A DNA stretch of 64,000 nucleotides from Hydrogenophaga aromaticivorans (GTDB taxonomy: Bacteria; Pseudomonadota; Gammaproteobacteria; Burkholderiales; Burkholderiaceae_C). The position numbers were made by a program, and so were the translations under genes. Below are positions 25,031-35,185 of the stretch, piece by piece (within the stretch, counting starts at the first letter, position 1; the number at the start of each line of letters is the position of its first letter). The notes beneath the pieces were generated by a model, which worked only from the letters and a program-made list of their open reading frames with translations, searched no databases and was not told the origin of the DNA. The stretch is from positions 273,501 through 337,500 of the forward strand of contig NZ_VYGV01000028.1 in NCBI RefSeq assembly GCF_013387465.1, read 5' to 3'.

Positions 25031-26039
25031 GGTACTCGAAATGCGCATCACCGGCCTGCAGCACGCACACCTCGTGGTACAGGCGCAGGCTGGGCGGTGC
25101 GGCGATGGCCTGGAGCATGCCCATGAAGGCACCGAAGATCTTCAGGTGTGTGGGGTGCTTCTCGGCCCAGGCTTCCATGTGCGCCAGGCTCTGCCACCAG
25201 CTCAGTCCGTAGCTGCGGTCGGTGGGTGCAAAGTTGTCGTCGAGCACGCGCAGGTAGCGGTTGCTCAGGCAGCCGGCCCCCAGGCCCTCTGACGAGGCCA
25301 GGAACGCCATGCCCTCGCGCAGCACAGGCTCGACATCACCCAGGTAGCGCTCGCGCTCCGCACCGGCGGTGTGTTCCCAGTTCTGGCCGCTGCGGATCAG
25401 CGCGATGTTGTGCTGGCCTTCGATGAACACCCGCTCGCCAGGTCTGGCTTGGGCTGGGCGAGCTGGATGGGAGCCGGCCAGTGCATCCGTCTGCGTTGCC
25501 GGCAGACGATCGCGCACGCCGCCCCAGTAGGCGTGCTCCAGGATCTCGCCGCTCACCGCCTCGGCCAGGCGGGCCACGGCCTCCTGCCCGTCGGGCGATG
25601 ACATCAGGGTCTCGAAGCGCTCCACCCCGGGGCAGGCCACTTCACGAAACCATCCCGTGTTGCCGTTCAGGCGTTCATCGCTTTGCCAGAAGGCCTGTAC
25701 CGCCGGGTGCAGCTGCCAGCGCTGGTGGCTCGCCCGGTCGGACCAGTAGGCCGTCCACACCAGCGTGTCCCAACCCTCGGGGTCGCGGTACTGTGCCAGG
25801 TCGGAGAAGCGGGGCGCGTCGGCGCCGTGCACGGCCTTGCGCAAAGTCTGCAGCCCGGCCACCGCCGACGCGCGGTCGGCCGGGTCGTGGTACTGCACGC
25901 CGTGGTACGCCATGACGGCGTGCGTCTGGCCGGGTGCATAGCGGGCGGTGTACGCGGGCACGGGTGGCGTGTAGCCGGCCGGCAGGCGCGGGGACTGGCT
26001 GCGCGGGCAGCGCAGGTGCGGTGCGATAGCAGATTCCAT
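24990..26039 (-). CDS. oxd: Aldoxime dehydratase (heme-containing, phenylacetaldoxime dehydratase family)
   Basis: Dehydrates an aldoxime to a nitrile using ferrous heme b that binds the substrate nitrogen directly. The 349-residue length is typical. His298 in WAEKHPTHLKIF fits the proximal heme ligand (His299 in OxdA), and Arg176, Ser217 and His322 fall close to the positions of OxdA Arg178, Ser219 and His320; the register is by eye. Family segments GGVRDRL, ERERYLGDVEPVL, GCLSNRYLR and FEYLNCHPGTGL are intact. It is the last gene of the leftward operon, 29 bp after the nitrilase gene, so aldoxime to nitrile to acid is encoded in one transcript. Cytoplasmic. Confidence 0.93.
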   Translation of the reverse strand: MESAIAPHLRCPRSQSPRLPAGYTPPVPAYTARYAPGQTHAVMAYHGVQYHDPADRASAVAGLQTLRKAVHGADAPRFSDLAQYRDPEGWDTLVWTAYWSDRASHQRWQLHPAVQAFWQSDERLNGNTGWFREVACPGVERFETLMSSPDGQEAVARLAEAVSGEILEHAYWGGVRDRLPATQTDALAGSHPARPAQARPGERVFIEGQHNIALIRSGQNWEHTAGAERERYLGDVEPVLREGMAFLASSEGLGAGCLSNRYLRVLDDNFAPTDRSYGLSWWQSLAHMEAWAEKHPTHLKIFGAFMGMLQAIAAPPSLRLYHEVCVLQAGDAHFEYLNCHPGTGLLAID

Positions 26040-26068
26040 GAGGGCTCCTGTGGGAGGACGGATCGCCC

Positions 26069-27079
26069 TCAGTTGGCGGGCAGGTTCTCTTGAGCATCGA
26101 CCGCGTCGACGGGCAAGGAGAAGTGCTCCACGGGCGAGCCCTTCTTGCGGTTGAGCAGCAGGCGGTGCACGTCGGGGCGGGCATAGTGCCCCACCGGGTC
26201 CATGGCGTTCTTGGCCACGCCGATCATGCCGAGGTCGATTTTCGCGATCAGCAGGCCTTCGGCGTCTTCCGGCAGCTTCTCCGCCAGGGGCGAGCCATCG
26301 GGACCGTAGATGACCGCGTGCCCACCACCCACATGGGTCAGGGCGTGCTTGTCGGGGGTGTCGCACAGCTCGTCCACCATCGCCTTGGAAATGATGGCGC
26401 AGGGCGCCAGCACGAAGCAGCCGCCCTCCACGGCGTACACCTTGCTGACGGCGTTGTTGACCTCCCAGCCCAGGGCGTGGGCAAAGGGCTCGTAGGTCGA
26501 AAAGCTCGGCCAGGCCGCGATGTGCACCTGTTCGTGCTGCGAGTACATGGCGTACTTGTTCAACGACAGGATGTTCTCCCAGCAGGACAGTTCGCCCACG
26601 CGGCCCAGTGGTGTGTCATGCACTTTCAGGTCGCTGCCGTCACCGTCGCCGAAGACGGTGCGCTCGGAGTGCGTGGGGCGCAGCTTGCGCCGCTGCGAAA
26701 TCGTTTCGCCGTCGGGTCCGATCAGCCACTGCGCGATGTAGAGGCTGCCGCCGGAACGCTCCGACAAGCCCAGCGATGCCGTGATGCCCGCTGCTTTGAC
26801 GGCCTGGCGCAGCTTCTCGGCCTGGGGGCTGTCGTAGGACAGCGAGTTGTCGAAGTACCGCTGCACAAACCCCCGGCCGATGGCCCAGGCGGGCGCGCCC
26901 ATCCAGATGTGCCACGGGTAGCCGGGAATGAAGGTCTCGGGGAAGGCGATCAGCTTGCAGCCTTTTTCGGCGGCCTCGTTGATGAGCTGGATGCATTTGT
27001 CGACGGTGCCGTCAAGGTCCAGCCAGACGGGGGCGGCCTGGACAACAGCGACTTTGTACTTGGGGTGAGTAATGCCCAT
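26069..27079 (-). CDS. nit: Nitrilase, probable arylacetonitrilase/mandelonitrilase
   Basis: Hydrolyses a nitrile to the carboxylic acid and ammonia through a thiol intermediate. The Glu-Lys-Cys triad is complete: Glu48 (AFPETFIPGYP), Lys132 (QRRKLRPTHSER) and Cys166 (GELSCWENILSL). Length of 336 residues is normal for the spiral-forming branch-1 nitrilases. With the aldoxime dehydratase gene directly downstream and mandelate genes beyond it, phenylacetonitrile or mandelonitrile type substrates are likely. The segment after the catalytic Cys (ENILSL) differs from the commoner EHLQPL, so substrate range should not be assumed. Third gene from the end of the eight-gene operon is the outer-membrane protein gene. 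Confidence 0.93.
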   Translation of the reverse strand: MGITHPKYKVAVVQAAPVWLDLDGTVDKCIQLINEAAEKGCKLIAFPETFIPGYPWHIWMGAPAWAIGRGFVQRYFDNSLSYDSPQAEKLRQAVKAAGITASLGLSERSGGSLYIAQWLIGPDGETISQRRKLRPTHSERTVFGDGDGSDLKVHDTPLGRVGELSCWENILSLNKYAMYSQHEQVHIAAWPSFSTYEPFAHALGWEVNNAVSKVYAVEGGCFVLAPCAIISKAMVDELCDTPDKHALTHVGGGHAVIYGPDGSPLAEKLPEDAEGLLIAKIDLGMIGVAKNAMDPVGHYARPDVHRLLLNRKKGSPVEHFSLPVDAVDAQENLPAN

Positions 27080-27099
27080 GGTGTGCTCCTGTTGGCGGG

Positions 27100-27990
27100 T
27101 TAGAAAGGAATGGATGTCTTGAGCCAGAACGCAGTGCCCTGGGTGGAATTGCGCACAGCCATGTCGCGCTGCAGCTTGGCGGTGAAGAACCAGCCTTTGC
27201 CGTTGTCGTACTTCAGGGACGGGCCCAGTGCGAAGGCTCGTGTCTTGCTGTTGGCCACATCGGCGCCGCCGGACTGGTCGTTGGCGAGCTGTTGCCAGGC
27301 GTGTCCGCCAACGCCGACCGTCCAGCCGTTGCCCAACCTCCAGCCGACGGAATAGTCGGCGAACAGCTCGTTGCCGCTGCGGTAGTCGGTGTCCTTGTTG
27401 CGGCGGTTGAGGTTGAGGGTGAGCTTGAGGTCGGCGTTCAGTCCGTTCGGGTCGATGCGGCTGACGGCGAACAGCGGCTGGACCGAGAGGTAGTTGAGGC
27501 CGATGTTGGCCAGGTTGCTCTGGTCGTAGTCACCGGTGGGCAAGGAAACGTCCAGGCCGACCACGGTGTGCAGCTGGGGCGAATGGTGAAAAGCGACGCC
27601 TGTTCCCACCGTGATGTCGCCCAGACCGCTCTTGCTCTGGCTGTTGCCGGCCGCACTGACCTTCAGGTTCACCAGGGGTGCGATCGAATGAAACACCAGG
27701 TTGCCGCCCATGACTTCGGTCTTGGTGGACCAGACGCCACGAAGCACGGCCGCCGTGGCACGCACCTTGAAGCCAGGGATGCCGGCGTTATCGCCTTGTC
27801 CGTCGATGAACTTGTCGGCGGCGTAGTGGTTGCCGTAGCCCAGCAGATACACGCCAGGAGGCGGTACGGCGCCCACCCGGAAGTTTTCCACCCCTCTTGG
27901 GTAGGTGGAGCCACCACCTTCGGTGGCGTGTGCAAGGCATGCGGCGGTGGCCAGCAGGGCAAACGCGGCGGAACGGGTCATCGGTTTCAT
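27100..27990 (-). CDS. Outer-membrane channel-like protein of the SphA/MetA family (PF13557-type)
   Basis: A 296-residue protein with a signal peptide (FALLATAACLAHA) followed by alternating beta-strand sequence and a C-terminal Phe (WLKTSIPF), typical of an outer-membrane beta-barrel. This family is often encoded beside aromatic-degradation genes and is thought to admit hydrophobic substrates. The ATG at 27990 has GGAG ten bases upstream; a longer in-frame extension would put non-signal sequence first and is rejected. It lies 20 bp upstream of the nitrilase gene and 71 bp downstream of livM, linking uptake with aldoxime/nitrile conversion. Confidence 0.8.
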   Translation of the reverse strand: MKPMTRSAAFALLATAACLAHATEGGGSTYPRGVENFRVGAVPPPGVYLLGYGNHYAADKFIDGQGDNAGIPGFKVRATAAVLRGVWSTKTEVMGGNLVFHSIAPLVNLKVSAAGNSQSKSGLGDITVGTGVAFHHSPQLHTVVGLDVSLPTGDYDQSNLANIGLNYLSVQPLFAVSRIDPNGLNADLKLTLNLNRRNKDTDYRSGNELFADYSVGWRLGNGWTVGVGGHAWQQLANDQSGGADVANSKTRAFALGPSLKYDNGKGWFFTAKLQRDMAVRNSTQGTAFWLKTSIPF

Positions 27991-28060
27991 GCGGAAAATG
28001 CTCCAGTCGAGTTGAAGGAACAGACCGGTGGTGTGGTCTGGGGTACGGGAAACAGCACGG

Positions 28061-29041
28061 TCAAGGCATCCAGCGACGCGTGCGCAGCGGGTCGAGGGAG
28101 GGCCAGCGTCGCAGCACCAGCCCCCAGGTGCCTTGGGGGGACAGGACCATCGTGGCGATGGCAATGAGACCGAGTGCCACGAAGTACCAGACGCCGTGGT
28201 CGGCGCCGAGCTCGCGCAGCAGGAAGTAGATGGCCGTGCCGATGACGGGGCCTTCGATGCGACCGATGCCGCCGAGCACGGAGATGAAGATCGCCATGGC
28301 GGTCCAGCCCAGGCCGAAACTGGCGTCCGGGCTCACCTGCAGCGTGTTCATGTAGGCCACGGCGCCGGCCAGGCCGGTGAGGGCGGCGCACATCAGCCAC
28401 AGCGCCAGCTTGGTGCGCCGCACCGGCACCCCGCTGGCGCGCGCGGCGTCCTCGCTGTCGCGGATGCTGGCCAGCGCCAGGCCGAGCGGGCTCTTGAGCA
28501 GACCCCTGGCCCAGAACAGGGCCAGCGCCGCCACCGCCAGCGCGGCCCAGTAGGTGCCCAGGTTGCGCTCGGCACGGTTGAAGTCGCCCAGGTTGCTCAG
28601 CGGCATGCCGCCGCCCGCGCCCAGTGTGTCTGAGTTGAGCACCAGGATGCGCATCAGCTCGGCCAGCACCCAGGTGCCCACCGCGAAGTGGGCGCCGCTG
28701 AGGCGGAACATGGGCAGGGCCACGACGGCTGCGAACAGGGCGGTCACGGCCATGGCCAGCGGCAGCGTGGCCCAGGGGTTCCAGCCCAGGGTGTTGGAGA
28801 GGAAGAACAGTGCGTAGGCGCCCACGCCCACGAACACATGCAGGCCCACCACCACCATGCCGCCAAAACCGGCGAGCAGGTTCCAGGCCATGGCGATGGC
28901 GAACACGGTGAACACCTCCACCAGCAGGCGCTGGGTGCCAAAACCGGTGAACCAGGGCAGGGTGGCCAGCAGGGCCAGACCGGCCAGGGTCAGCGCCAGA
29001 CCGCGCCAGGAAGACAGCAGAGAGTGAATGGCTGCGCGCAT
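28061..29041 (-). CDS. Branched-chain-amino-acid-type ABC transporter permease, LivM family
   Basis: Inner-membrane permease of 326 residues with about nine hydrophobic helices and the cytoplasmic EAA-like loop LASIRDSEDAARASGVPVRR that contacts the ATPases. The first helices carry the LivM hallmark WNLLAGFGGMVVVGLHVFVGVG, split by the usual glycine pattern. It pairs with the LivH permease gene 13 bp upstream. In catabolic operons such Liv-type systems usually import aromatic or nitrile-derived acids and amides rather than leucine. Confidence 0.9.
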   Translation of the reverse strand: MRAAIHSLLSSWRGLALTLAGLALLATLPWFTGFGTQRLLVEVFTVFAIAMAWNLLAGFGGMVVVGLHVFVGVGAYALFFLSNTLGWNPWATLPLAMAVTALFAAVVALPMFRLSGAHFAVGTWVLAELMRILVLNSDTLGAGGGMPLSNLGDFNRAERNLGTYWAALAVAALALFWARGLLKSPLGLALASIRDSEDAARASGVPVRRTKLALWLMCAALTGLAGAVAYMNTLQVSPDASFGLGWTAMAIFISVLGGIGRIEGPVIGTAIYFLLRELGADHGVWYFVALGLIAIATMVLSPQGTWGLVLRRWPSLDPLRTRRWMP

Positions 29042-29054
29042 GGGGATGTCCTTG

Positions 29055-29923
29055 TCAGTGCTTGCGGGTCATGGGGCTGAACAGACCCTGCGGGCGCACG
29101 AGCAGGACCACGAAGAAGGTGAGGTGCCCGAAGAAGGCGCCCAGGCCGGGGTTGATCTGGGACCCGAGCACCTGGGCCAGTCCGATCAGCAGGCCACCGA
29201 AGAAGCTGCCCCACAGGCTGCCCAGTCCGCCCAGCACCACGGCCTCGAAGGCGAACAGCAGGCGTTCCGGACCGGCCATGGGCGCGAACGGGGTGCGCAT
29301 GCCGTAGAGCACCGCGGCCAGTCCGGTGACCACCATCACGAAGCCCGCCATCAGCGCAAAGAAGCGCTTGTCGTCCACGCCCACCAGCCGCGCGGTGGGT
29401 GCGTCGTCGGACACGGCGCGCGCCTGGCGGCCCCAGTGGGTATGGGCCACCAGCAGGTGGGTGCCGGCGTACATCAGCACACTGACGGCGGCGATCAGCA
29501 GCGGGAACACGCCCACCGACACGCCGCCCAGATTCAGCCCCTGCAGGGTCAGGTCGCGGGACGGCAGGCTGCGCGTGTCGGCGCTGAACACCTCCTGCAG
29601 CAGGTTCTGGATCACCACCGACAGACCGAAGGTCACCAGCAGCGGGGACAGCTCGTGCGCGCCCACCACGCGGTTGAGCAGCGTGGTCTGCAGCAGCCAG
29701 CCGATGCAGAACATGGCGGGCAGCACCAGCGCCAGACTGGCCAGGGCGGACCAGCCGGTGGTGGACATCACCACCATGGCCAGGTAGGCACCGAGCACGA
29801 TCAGATCGCCGTGGGCCAGGTTGATCATCTTCATCACGCCCAGGCTCAGGCTCAGCCCCAGCGCGAACATGGCGTAGAGCGAGCCCAGCAGGATGCCGTT
29901 GAGCAGGACTTCCATCAGGGTGT

Positions 29924-29927
<4 letters not shown>
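29055..29927 (-). CDS. Branched-chain-amino-acid-type ABC transporter permease, LivH family
   Basis: The 290-residue permease begins MNTLMEVLLNGILLGSLYAM, the standard LivH opening, and has the family MKMINLAHGDLIVLGAYLA segment and ATPase loop ARAVSDDAPTARLVGVDDKR. Its ATG overlaps the LivF stop in an ATGA junction, so translation is coupled. Together with LivM it forms the membrane pore of this importer. Confidence 0.92.
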
Positions 29928-30611
<684 letters not shown>

Positions 30612-30625
<14 letters not shown>

Positions 30626-31367
30626 GTTCCACCTCCGCTTCCATTTCCAGCTCGGAGCCCAGGTAGGTTTCGCGCACCAGCCGGCTGGCAATCACCTCGG
30701 CGGGCGGGCCGTCGGCCAGCAGCGAGCCGTCGGTCAGCACCACCAGGCGGAGGGCCACCTTCACCAGCGCGTGGACGAGGTGCTCGATCCACAGCACGGT
30801 CACACCCTGGGCGTGGATCTCGCTGACCAGTTCGAGCAGTTCGTGCACCTCGGCATCGGTCAGGCCGCCGCCCACTTCGTCGAGCAGCAGCAGTCGGGGC
30901 GAAGTGGCCAGGGCCCGAGCGACTTCCAGCCGCTTGCGCTGCAGCAGCGTCAGGCTTCCGGCCGTCTGGTTGCCTTGTGCCGACAGGCCGCAGCGGCGCA
31001 GGGCATCGCAGGCAGCTTCAGCAGCCGGTTCAGAGTCCAGGCCGGCGCCGTAGGTCGCGGCCACCAGCGCGTTCTCGTAGACGCTCAGTCCGGCAAAGGG
31101 CTGTGGAATCTGGAAGGTGCGGCCGATGCCTGCGCGGCAGCGCTCGTCGGCGCTCAGCGCGGTGATGTCGTGCCCCTGCAGCTGGATGGTCCCGCTGTCG
31201 CAGCGCAGGTGGCCGGCGATGAGGCCGAATGCGGTCGTCTTGCCGGCGCCGTTGGGACCGATGACGCCGACGAACTCGCCATCGGCGACCGTCAGGTCCA
31301 AGCCACGGATCACGGGTGTCCGGCCATAGGCCTTGTGCACACCGCTCAGTGTGAGAAGGGAGGTCAT
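30612..31367 (-). CDS. ABC transporter ATP-binding protein, LivG family
   Basis: ATPase of 251 residues with Walker A GPNGAGKTTAFGLIAG, the LivG-specific GIGRTFQIPQPFAGLSVYEN stretch, a signature region degenerated to TAGSLTLLQRKRLEVARAL (LSGGQ-like motif replaced by SLTLLQ, common in LivG) and Walker B LLLLDEVGGGL. It lies 50 bp downstream of the binding-protein gene and overlaps livF. Confidence 0.92.
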
Positions 31368-31417
31368 GTGCCCTCCGGAAGCGGGACCGTTCCCGTGCGC
31401 CGCGCGCTGCATGGCCT

Positions 31418-32704
31418 TCAAGCCCCCAGCAGCACGAACTTGCGCTGCACCGGGATCTCGGGCGCGGTGCCGTTGTGCGTGACGACGATGTCGAGCTTGC
31501 CCTTCTCGTCGACGATCCATTGCCCGCCGACGACACGCATCTTCGACACGTTCTTGATGCCGCTGCCCGCGAAGTCCAGGCGACCGATCACCGTGTCCTG
31601 CTTCAGGCTGCGGATGGCATCGGCCACCTTCTGCGGATTCTTCGGGTCACCGCTGGCCTTGAGCGCCGCGATGCCGGCTTCCACCAGGGCATGCATCACG
31701 CCGATGGGCTGGGTCCACTCTTTCTGTGTCGCGGCGGTGTAGGCATCGGCCAACTGGCGCGCGGTCTGACCGGTCAGGCTGCTCTTGAACGGGTAGGCCG
31801 GCGACCACCAGATCTCGGTGGACATGCCATGCGCGCTCTTGCCCAGCGCTTGCACGCCGCCCGGGAAGAGCAGGGCCTTGGCGATGGTCATCACCTTGGG
31901 TTTGAAGCCCATCTGAGCGCTCTGCTTGACGAAGCTCGCCCATTCGGGCGGAGCGAACAGGCCGGTGACGATCTCGGCACCTTCTTTCTTGAACGCCTGG
32001 ATCTGCGCCGAGAAGTCGTTGCTGCCGGGCGCAAACTTGCCGATGTCCGCGATCTTGTAGCCGGCCTTGGCGAACATCGCCGGCATGCCCATCTTCAGGT
32101 CGCCCATGGCGTTGCCTGGCAGCGTGTTCTCGAAGGCCGAGCCGATCACCTTGGGCAGCTTGAGTTCCTTCCAGATGTCCAGGTACACGTTGGCGATGTC
32201 GTCGATGCCCCAGAAGAAGTGGAATACGTTCTTGAAGCCCTTGGCCGGGTCGCCCTTCATGGGGAACATCCAGGCCTGCCACGGGCTCATGGTGGTGATG
32301 CAGGGCACGCCGTTGATCTCGCACTGCTGGGCAATGCCTGGGCCGATGGTGGCCTGACCCAGCATCAGGTCCACCGCGTCCTTGTTGATCAGCTCGGCGG
32401 CCAGGTTGGACTGGCGGTCGGGGTTGCTCTGGTCATCCTTGGCGATGAACTCGACGCGGTACTTCTTGCCGCCGATGTTCAGGCCGCCGGCCAGTGCCTT
32501 GGCCGCGTTGTCCAGGATGAAGCTGTCGGCTTCGGCGAAGGGCGCGAACGGGCCGGTGCGGTGCGTCAGGTAGCCGATCTTGATCACGTCGGCGGCGGCG
32601 AACGCGTGGGGCGCGGCGACGCTGGCGGCTGCGAGCGCGGTGCCTTGGACCAGGAACTGACGGCGGGTGCTGTGACCGGTGGAGGTGGACTGCTCGTCTT
32701 GCAT
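31418..32704 (-). CDS. Periplasmic binding protein of the Liv-type ABC importer (LivK/AmiC-like), Tat-exported
   Basis: A 428-residue substrate-binding protein of the type I fold. The N-terminus starting at ATG 32704 carries a twin-arginine signal (STRRQFLVQGTALAAAS, then APHAFAAA), which suggests export in folded form. The mature part opens VIKIGYLTHRTGPFAPFAEA, as in AmiC/urea/aromatic-acid binding proteins. An in-frame extension further upstream lies before a good start and is not needed. It is the first gene of the leftward operon livK-G-F-H-M-OMP-nit-oxd and is divergent from an AraC regulator, so it probably binds an aldoxime, nitrile, amide or derived acid. Confidence 0.9.
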   Translation of the reverse strand: MQDEQSTSTGHSTRRQFLVQGTALAAASVAAPHAFAAADVIKIGYLTHRTGPFAPFAEADSFILDNAAKALAGGLNIGGKKYRVEFIAKDDQSNPDRQSNLAAELINKDAVDLMLGQATIGPGIAQQCEINGVPCITTMSPWQAWMFPMKGDPAKGFKNVFHFFWGIDDIANVYLDIWKELKLPKVIGSAFENTLPGNAMGDLKMGMPAMFAKAGYKIADIGKFAPGSNDFSAQIQAFKKEGAEIVTGLFAPPEWASFVKQSAQMGFKPKVMTIAKALLFPGGVQALGKSAHGMSTEIWWSPAYPFKSSLTGQTARQLADAYTAATQKEWTQPIGVMHALVEAGIAALKASGDPKNPQKVADAIRSLKQDTVIGRLDFAGSGIKNVSKMRVVGGQWIVDEKGKLDIVVTHNGTAPEIPVQRKFVLLGA

Positions 32705-33023
32705 GGGGTGCCTCGTGGAGGTGGGTTGGAAGGAGTGAGTTGGAACGAGGCTTGAGCGTAGGTGTGACGACAGCTTTGGGCTTGCACGAGTGCTGCGCAG
32801 CGCTTGGTTCAATCCGACTGGCGCCCCGGTGCTGTGGCACTTGAGGACGCCACTTGTCCGGATCCGTCCTGGTTATTGCCTGGGTGCTGCCGTGCTTGTG
32901 ATGGATCAGATGCCTGGTGGCCCTGCTGAGGGTTGAACCCGATGCTGCTCAACAGGCCGAAGGCGTAACGTGCCCGTCAGGTGTGGGTCTTGCTAACCAG
33001 GTCCGCACGCAAAGGAACACACC
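32705..33023. promoter_or_regulatory. Divergent control region between the aldoxime/nitrile operon and its AraC-type regulator
   Basis: No gene is visible in these 319 bp. Promoters for both directions should lie here. A perfect 10-bp palindrome GCTGCGCAGC sits at 32792-32801, and GAGG lies seven bases before the binding-protein ATG on the minus strand. I could not assign -10/-35 hexamers with confidence. AraC-type activators usually bind direct repeats near the -35 region of the operon promoter. Confidence 0.5.
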
Positions 33024-34049
33024 ATGGAAAACCTGGCTCCATCTACGCAAAGCCATCCGACGGGACATGTCTGCACGCTGCGCAATCGCATGGCCACGGG
33101 CGAAGTGCCCGAGAACCAGCGGTTCGAGTACTGGCTGGACATGATCTGCTCCATCTATGTGCAGCTGGAGTGCGACCAGCCCCAGGAAAGTGCGCTGTTC
33201 GGCGAGATCGAGTTCTCCCGGATCGGCGGTCTGGATCTGACCGAGCTGCGCGCCAATGTGCCACGGGTGCGGCGCACGCCGCTGCATGTGTCGCGTTCGG
33301 GCGAGGACTATTGCCTGGTGCAGTTGCAGCAGGCCGGCAAAGGCGTGGTGTGTCAGGACGGGCGGATCGCCGTGGTCAGCCCGGGCGACTTTGTGCTCTA
33401 CGACTGCACCCGGCCTTACGAACTGATGTTCGACGACGAGGAGCACCACGTCATGGTGTTGAGGCTGCCACGCTCGCACCTGGAGCAGCATGTGACGGGG
33501 CTGGAGGAACTCACCGCAACCACGGTGTCGGGTGACGGCGCCGCCGGGCACCTCCTGCTCTCCATGGTGAGCACCTTGCGCAAACAGGCCGACCGCCTGC
33601 ACCCCGCGTCTGCGCAAGGTGTGTCAGATGCCATCACCCAGATGATCGCGGCGGGCCTGCGCAGCCTGCCGCAGGCCAACTCGCGTCGTCCATCGAGCCT
33701 GCACGCCTACCACCTCACCCGCATCAAGGCCTACGTCAAGGAGCGGCTGCGCGACCCCGGGCTGTCCGTCGCGAGCGTGGCCCAGGCGGCCGGTCTGTCG
33801 CCCGATCACTTGGCGCGCCTGTTCCGGGGCGAGCCCTTGCCCCTGTCGCGGCTGATCTGGCAGTGGCGGCTGGAAGCCTGCCACCGCGACCTCGTCGACC
33901 CGCGGCTGGCCAGCCGCAGCGTCAGCGACATCGCGTTTTCCTGGGGCTTCAACGAAGCCGCCCATTTCAGTCGCTCCTTCAAGGAGCAGTACGGCCTCAC
34001 CCCACGCGAGTGGCGGCAGCAGGCCGTGACGGTTCAGAACCCGGCCTGA
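33024..34049 (+). CDS. AraC-family transcriptional activator (NitR/OxdR-like context)
   Basis: The 341-residue regulator has an N-terminal AraC-binding-like domain (PF14525-type, from about VPENQRFEYWLDMICSIYV) and a C-terminal pair of helix-turn-helix motifs (LSVASVAQAAGLSPDHLARL and SVSDIAFSWGFNEAAHFSRS) ending FKEQYGLTPREWR. AraC regulators next to nitrilase or aldoxime dehydratase genes (NitR in Rhodococcus, OxdR in Pseudomonas) activate those genes in response to nitriles or amides. The divergent position here supports the same role; the inducer is unknown. Confidence 0.88.
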   Translation: MENLAPSTQSHPTGHVCTLRNRMATGEVPENQRFEYWLDMICSIYVQLECDQPQESALFGEIEFSRIGGLDLTELRANVPRVRRTPLHVSRSGEDYCLVQLQQAGKGVVCQDGRIAVVSPGDFVLYDCTRPYELMFDDEEHHVMVLRLPRSHLEQHVTGLEELTATTVSGDGAAGHLLLSMVSTLRKQADRLHPASAQGVSDAITQMIAAGLRSLPQANSRRPSSLHAYHLTRIKAYVKERLRDPGLSVASVAQAAGLSPDHLARLFRGEPLPLSRLIWQWRLEACHRDLVDPRLASRSVSDIAFSWGFNEAAHFSRSFKEQYGLTPREWRQQAVTVQNPA

Positions 34050-34345
34050 GGGCGTCCGGCTTTCCTTGTCCAGCGACCATCGGTCGTCGCCTCAGTGTGC
34101 GCTGCTGTGTCTGTGGTAGCCCGCACACGGGGCGTCATCAGTATTAGGTTTATGGATATGACTTAGTCGTTCTATCCTATTGTCAGATGACGTTGCCCCG
34201 TCGAGACTGGCGCACCTTTCACGGAGCCGACCATGCCCAGTCCCGACAACCGCCCATCGCAGCCGCTCGAATTTCCTTGTGCCGCGCTGCACGCCGTGGA
34301 CACGGCTTGCAGCGGCCCGTTCCGGCCGTGTGCCAGGGGTCGACA

Positions 34346-35176
34346 GTGAGCGAGGCCACGGTGCATCGCTGCCTGGCGCCGGTGAGCGAGTCGGTCCGCT
34401 GGACCCCTGACCAGCTGTCAGCGGCGCATTCTCTGCCGCTGGGCCGTGTGCTCGAACTCCTCGCCGCCACGGAGGAACACCAGGCGGTCGAGCGCATGCT
34501 GGGTTTGCTGTGCTCCACGATCGATGCCGGCCCGTCCCTGGCCATCGAATACGTGCTGCACGGCGGTGTGCTGAAAGTACGGCAGGTCGTCGCGCCAGCG
34601 TTTGGCCGCCTGTCGGCGGGCGAGATCGGGCAAGGGGTGACCGACTCCATCACCGATCCTGCGCATGGATACCTGGTGGCGCTGGCCAGAGGGGTCTCTG
34701 ACGATGCCATTTTCGGTCTTCGCAGCGCCGTCGAACCGCCGGCCCGCTGGCTGGGCCACTTCCCCCGCGGGAGCGGCTTGTGCGAGCGAATCAGTGTGCT
34801 GTACACACTCGCGCAGAACACGGCGTGGGCCATGCACTTTTTCTCCTCCACGCCGGAAGACGGGTTTTTTTCGGACGCCCTCCGGGCTCTGCTGCCTTGC
34901 GGGCTGCTGGTGCGCGAGGCGCACCGGATCGTCAGCCCCGCCGAATTGGGCGCCGGGGAACGTGTGGACTCGGCGGAGGTGCGTCTCAGTGTTCGTGCCG
35001 CATCGTTGTCCGGGCGTGAACGTCAGATCTGCGCTCGCATCGCCGATGGCCAGAGAGCGACATTCATTGCCGCCGAGCTGGGCATCGCCGCCTCGACGGT
35101 CGCCACACTGCGCAAGCGGGCCTATGCCAAGCTGGGCATCCATGACCGGCTGGACCTGCGCCACCTGGCGGCCTGA
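34346..35176 (+). CDS. LuxR-type transcriptional regulator 1
   Basis: The last 65 residues form a GerE-type helix-turn-helix (LSGRERQICARIADGQRATF, then IAAELGIAASTVATLRKRAY). The N-terminal 200 residues match no effector domain I can name and show no autoinducer-binding signature. I chose GTG at 34346, preceded by AGGGG; an ATG at 34187 would add 53 Arg/Ala-rich residues that look non-coding. It is followed six to nine bases later by a paralogous regulator, and both precede the glucosidase/ABC cluster. They may act together or as a heteromer on that cluster. Confidence 0.8.
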   Translation: MSEATVHRCLAPVSESVRWTPDQLSAAHSLPLGRVLELLAATEEHQAVERMLGLLCSTIDAGPSLAIEYVLHGGVLKVRQVVAPAFGRLSAGEIGQGVTDSITDPAHGYLVALARGVSDDAIFGLRSAVEPPARWLGHFPRGSGLCERISVLYTLAQNTAWAMHFFSSTPEDGFFSDALRALLPCGLLVREAHRIVSPAELGAGERVDSAEVRLSVRAASLSGRERQICARIADGQRATFIAAELGIAASTVATLRKRAYAKLGIHDRLDLRHLAA

Positions 35177-35185
35177 AGCACGGTG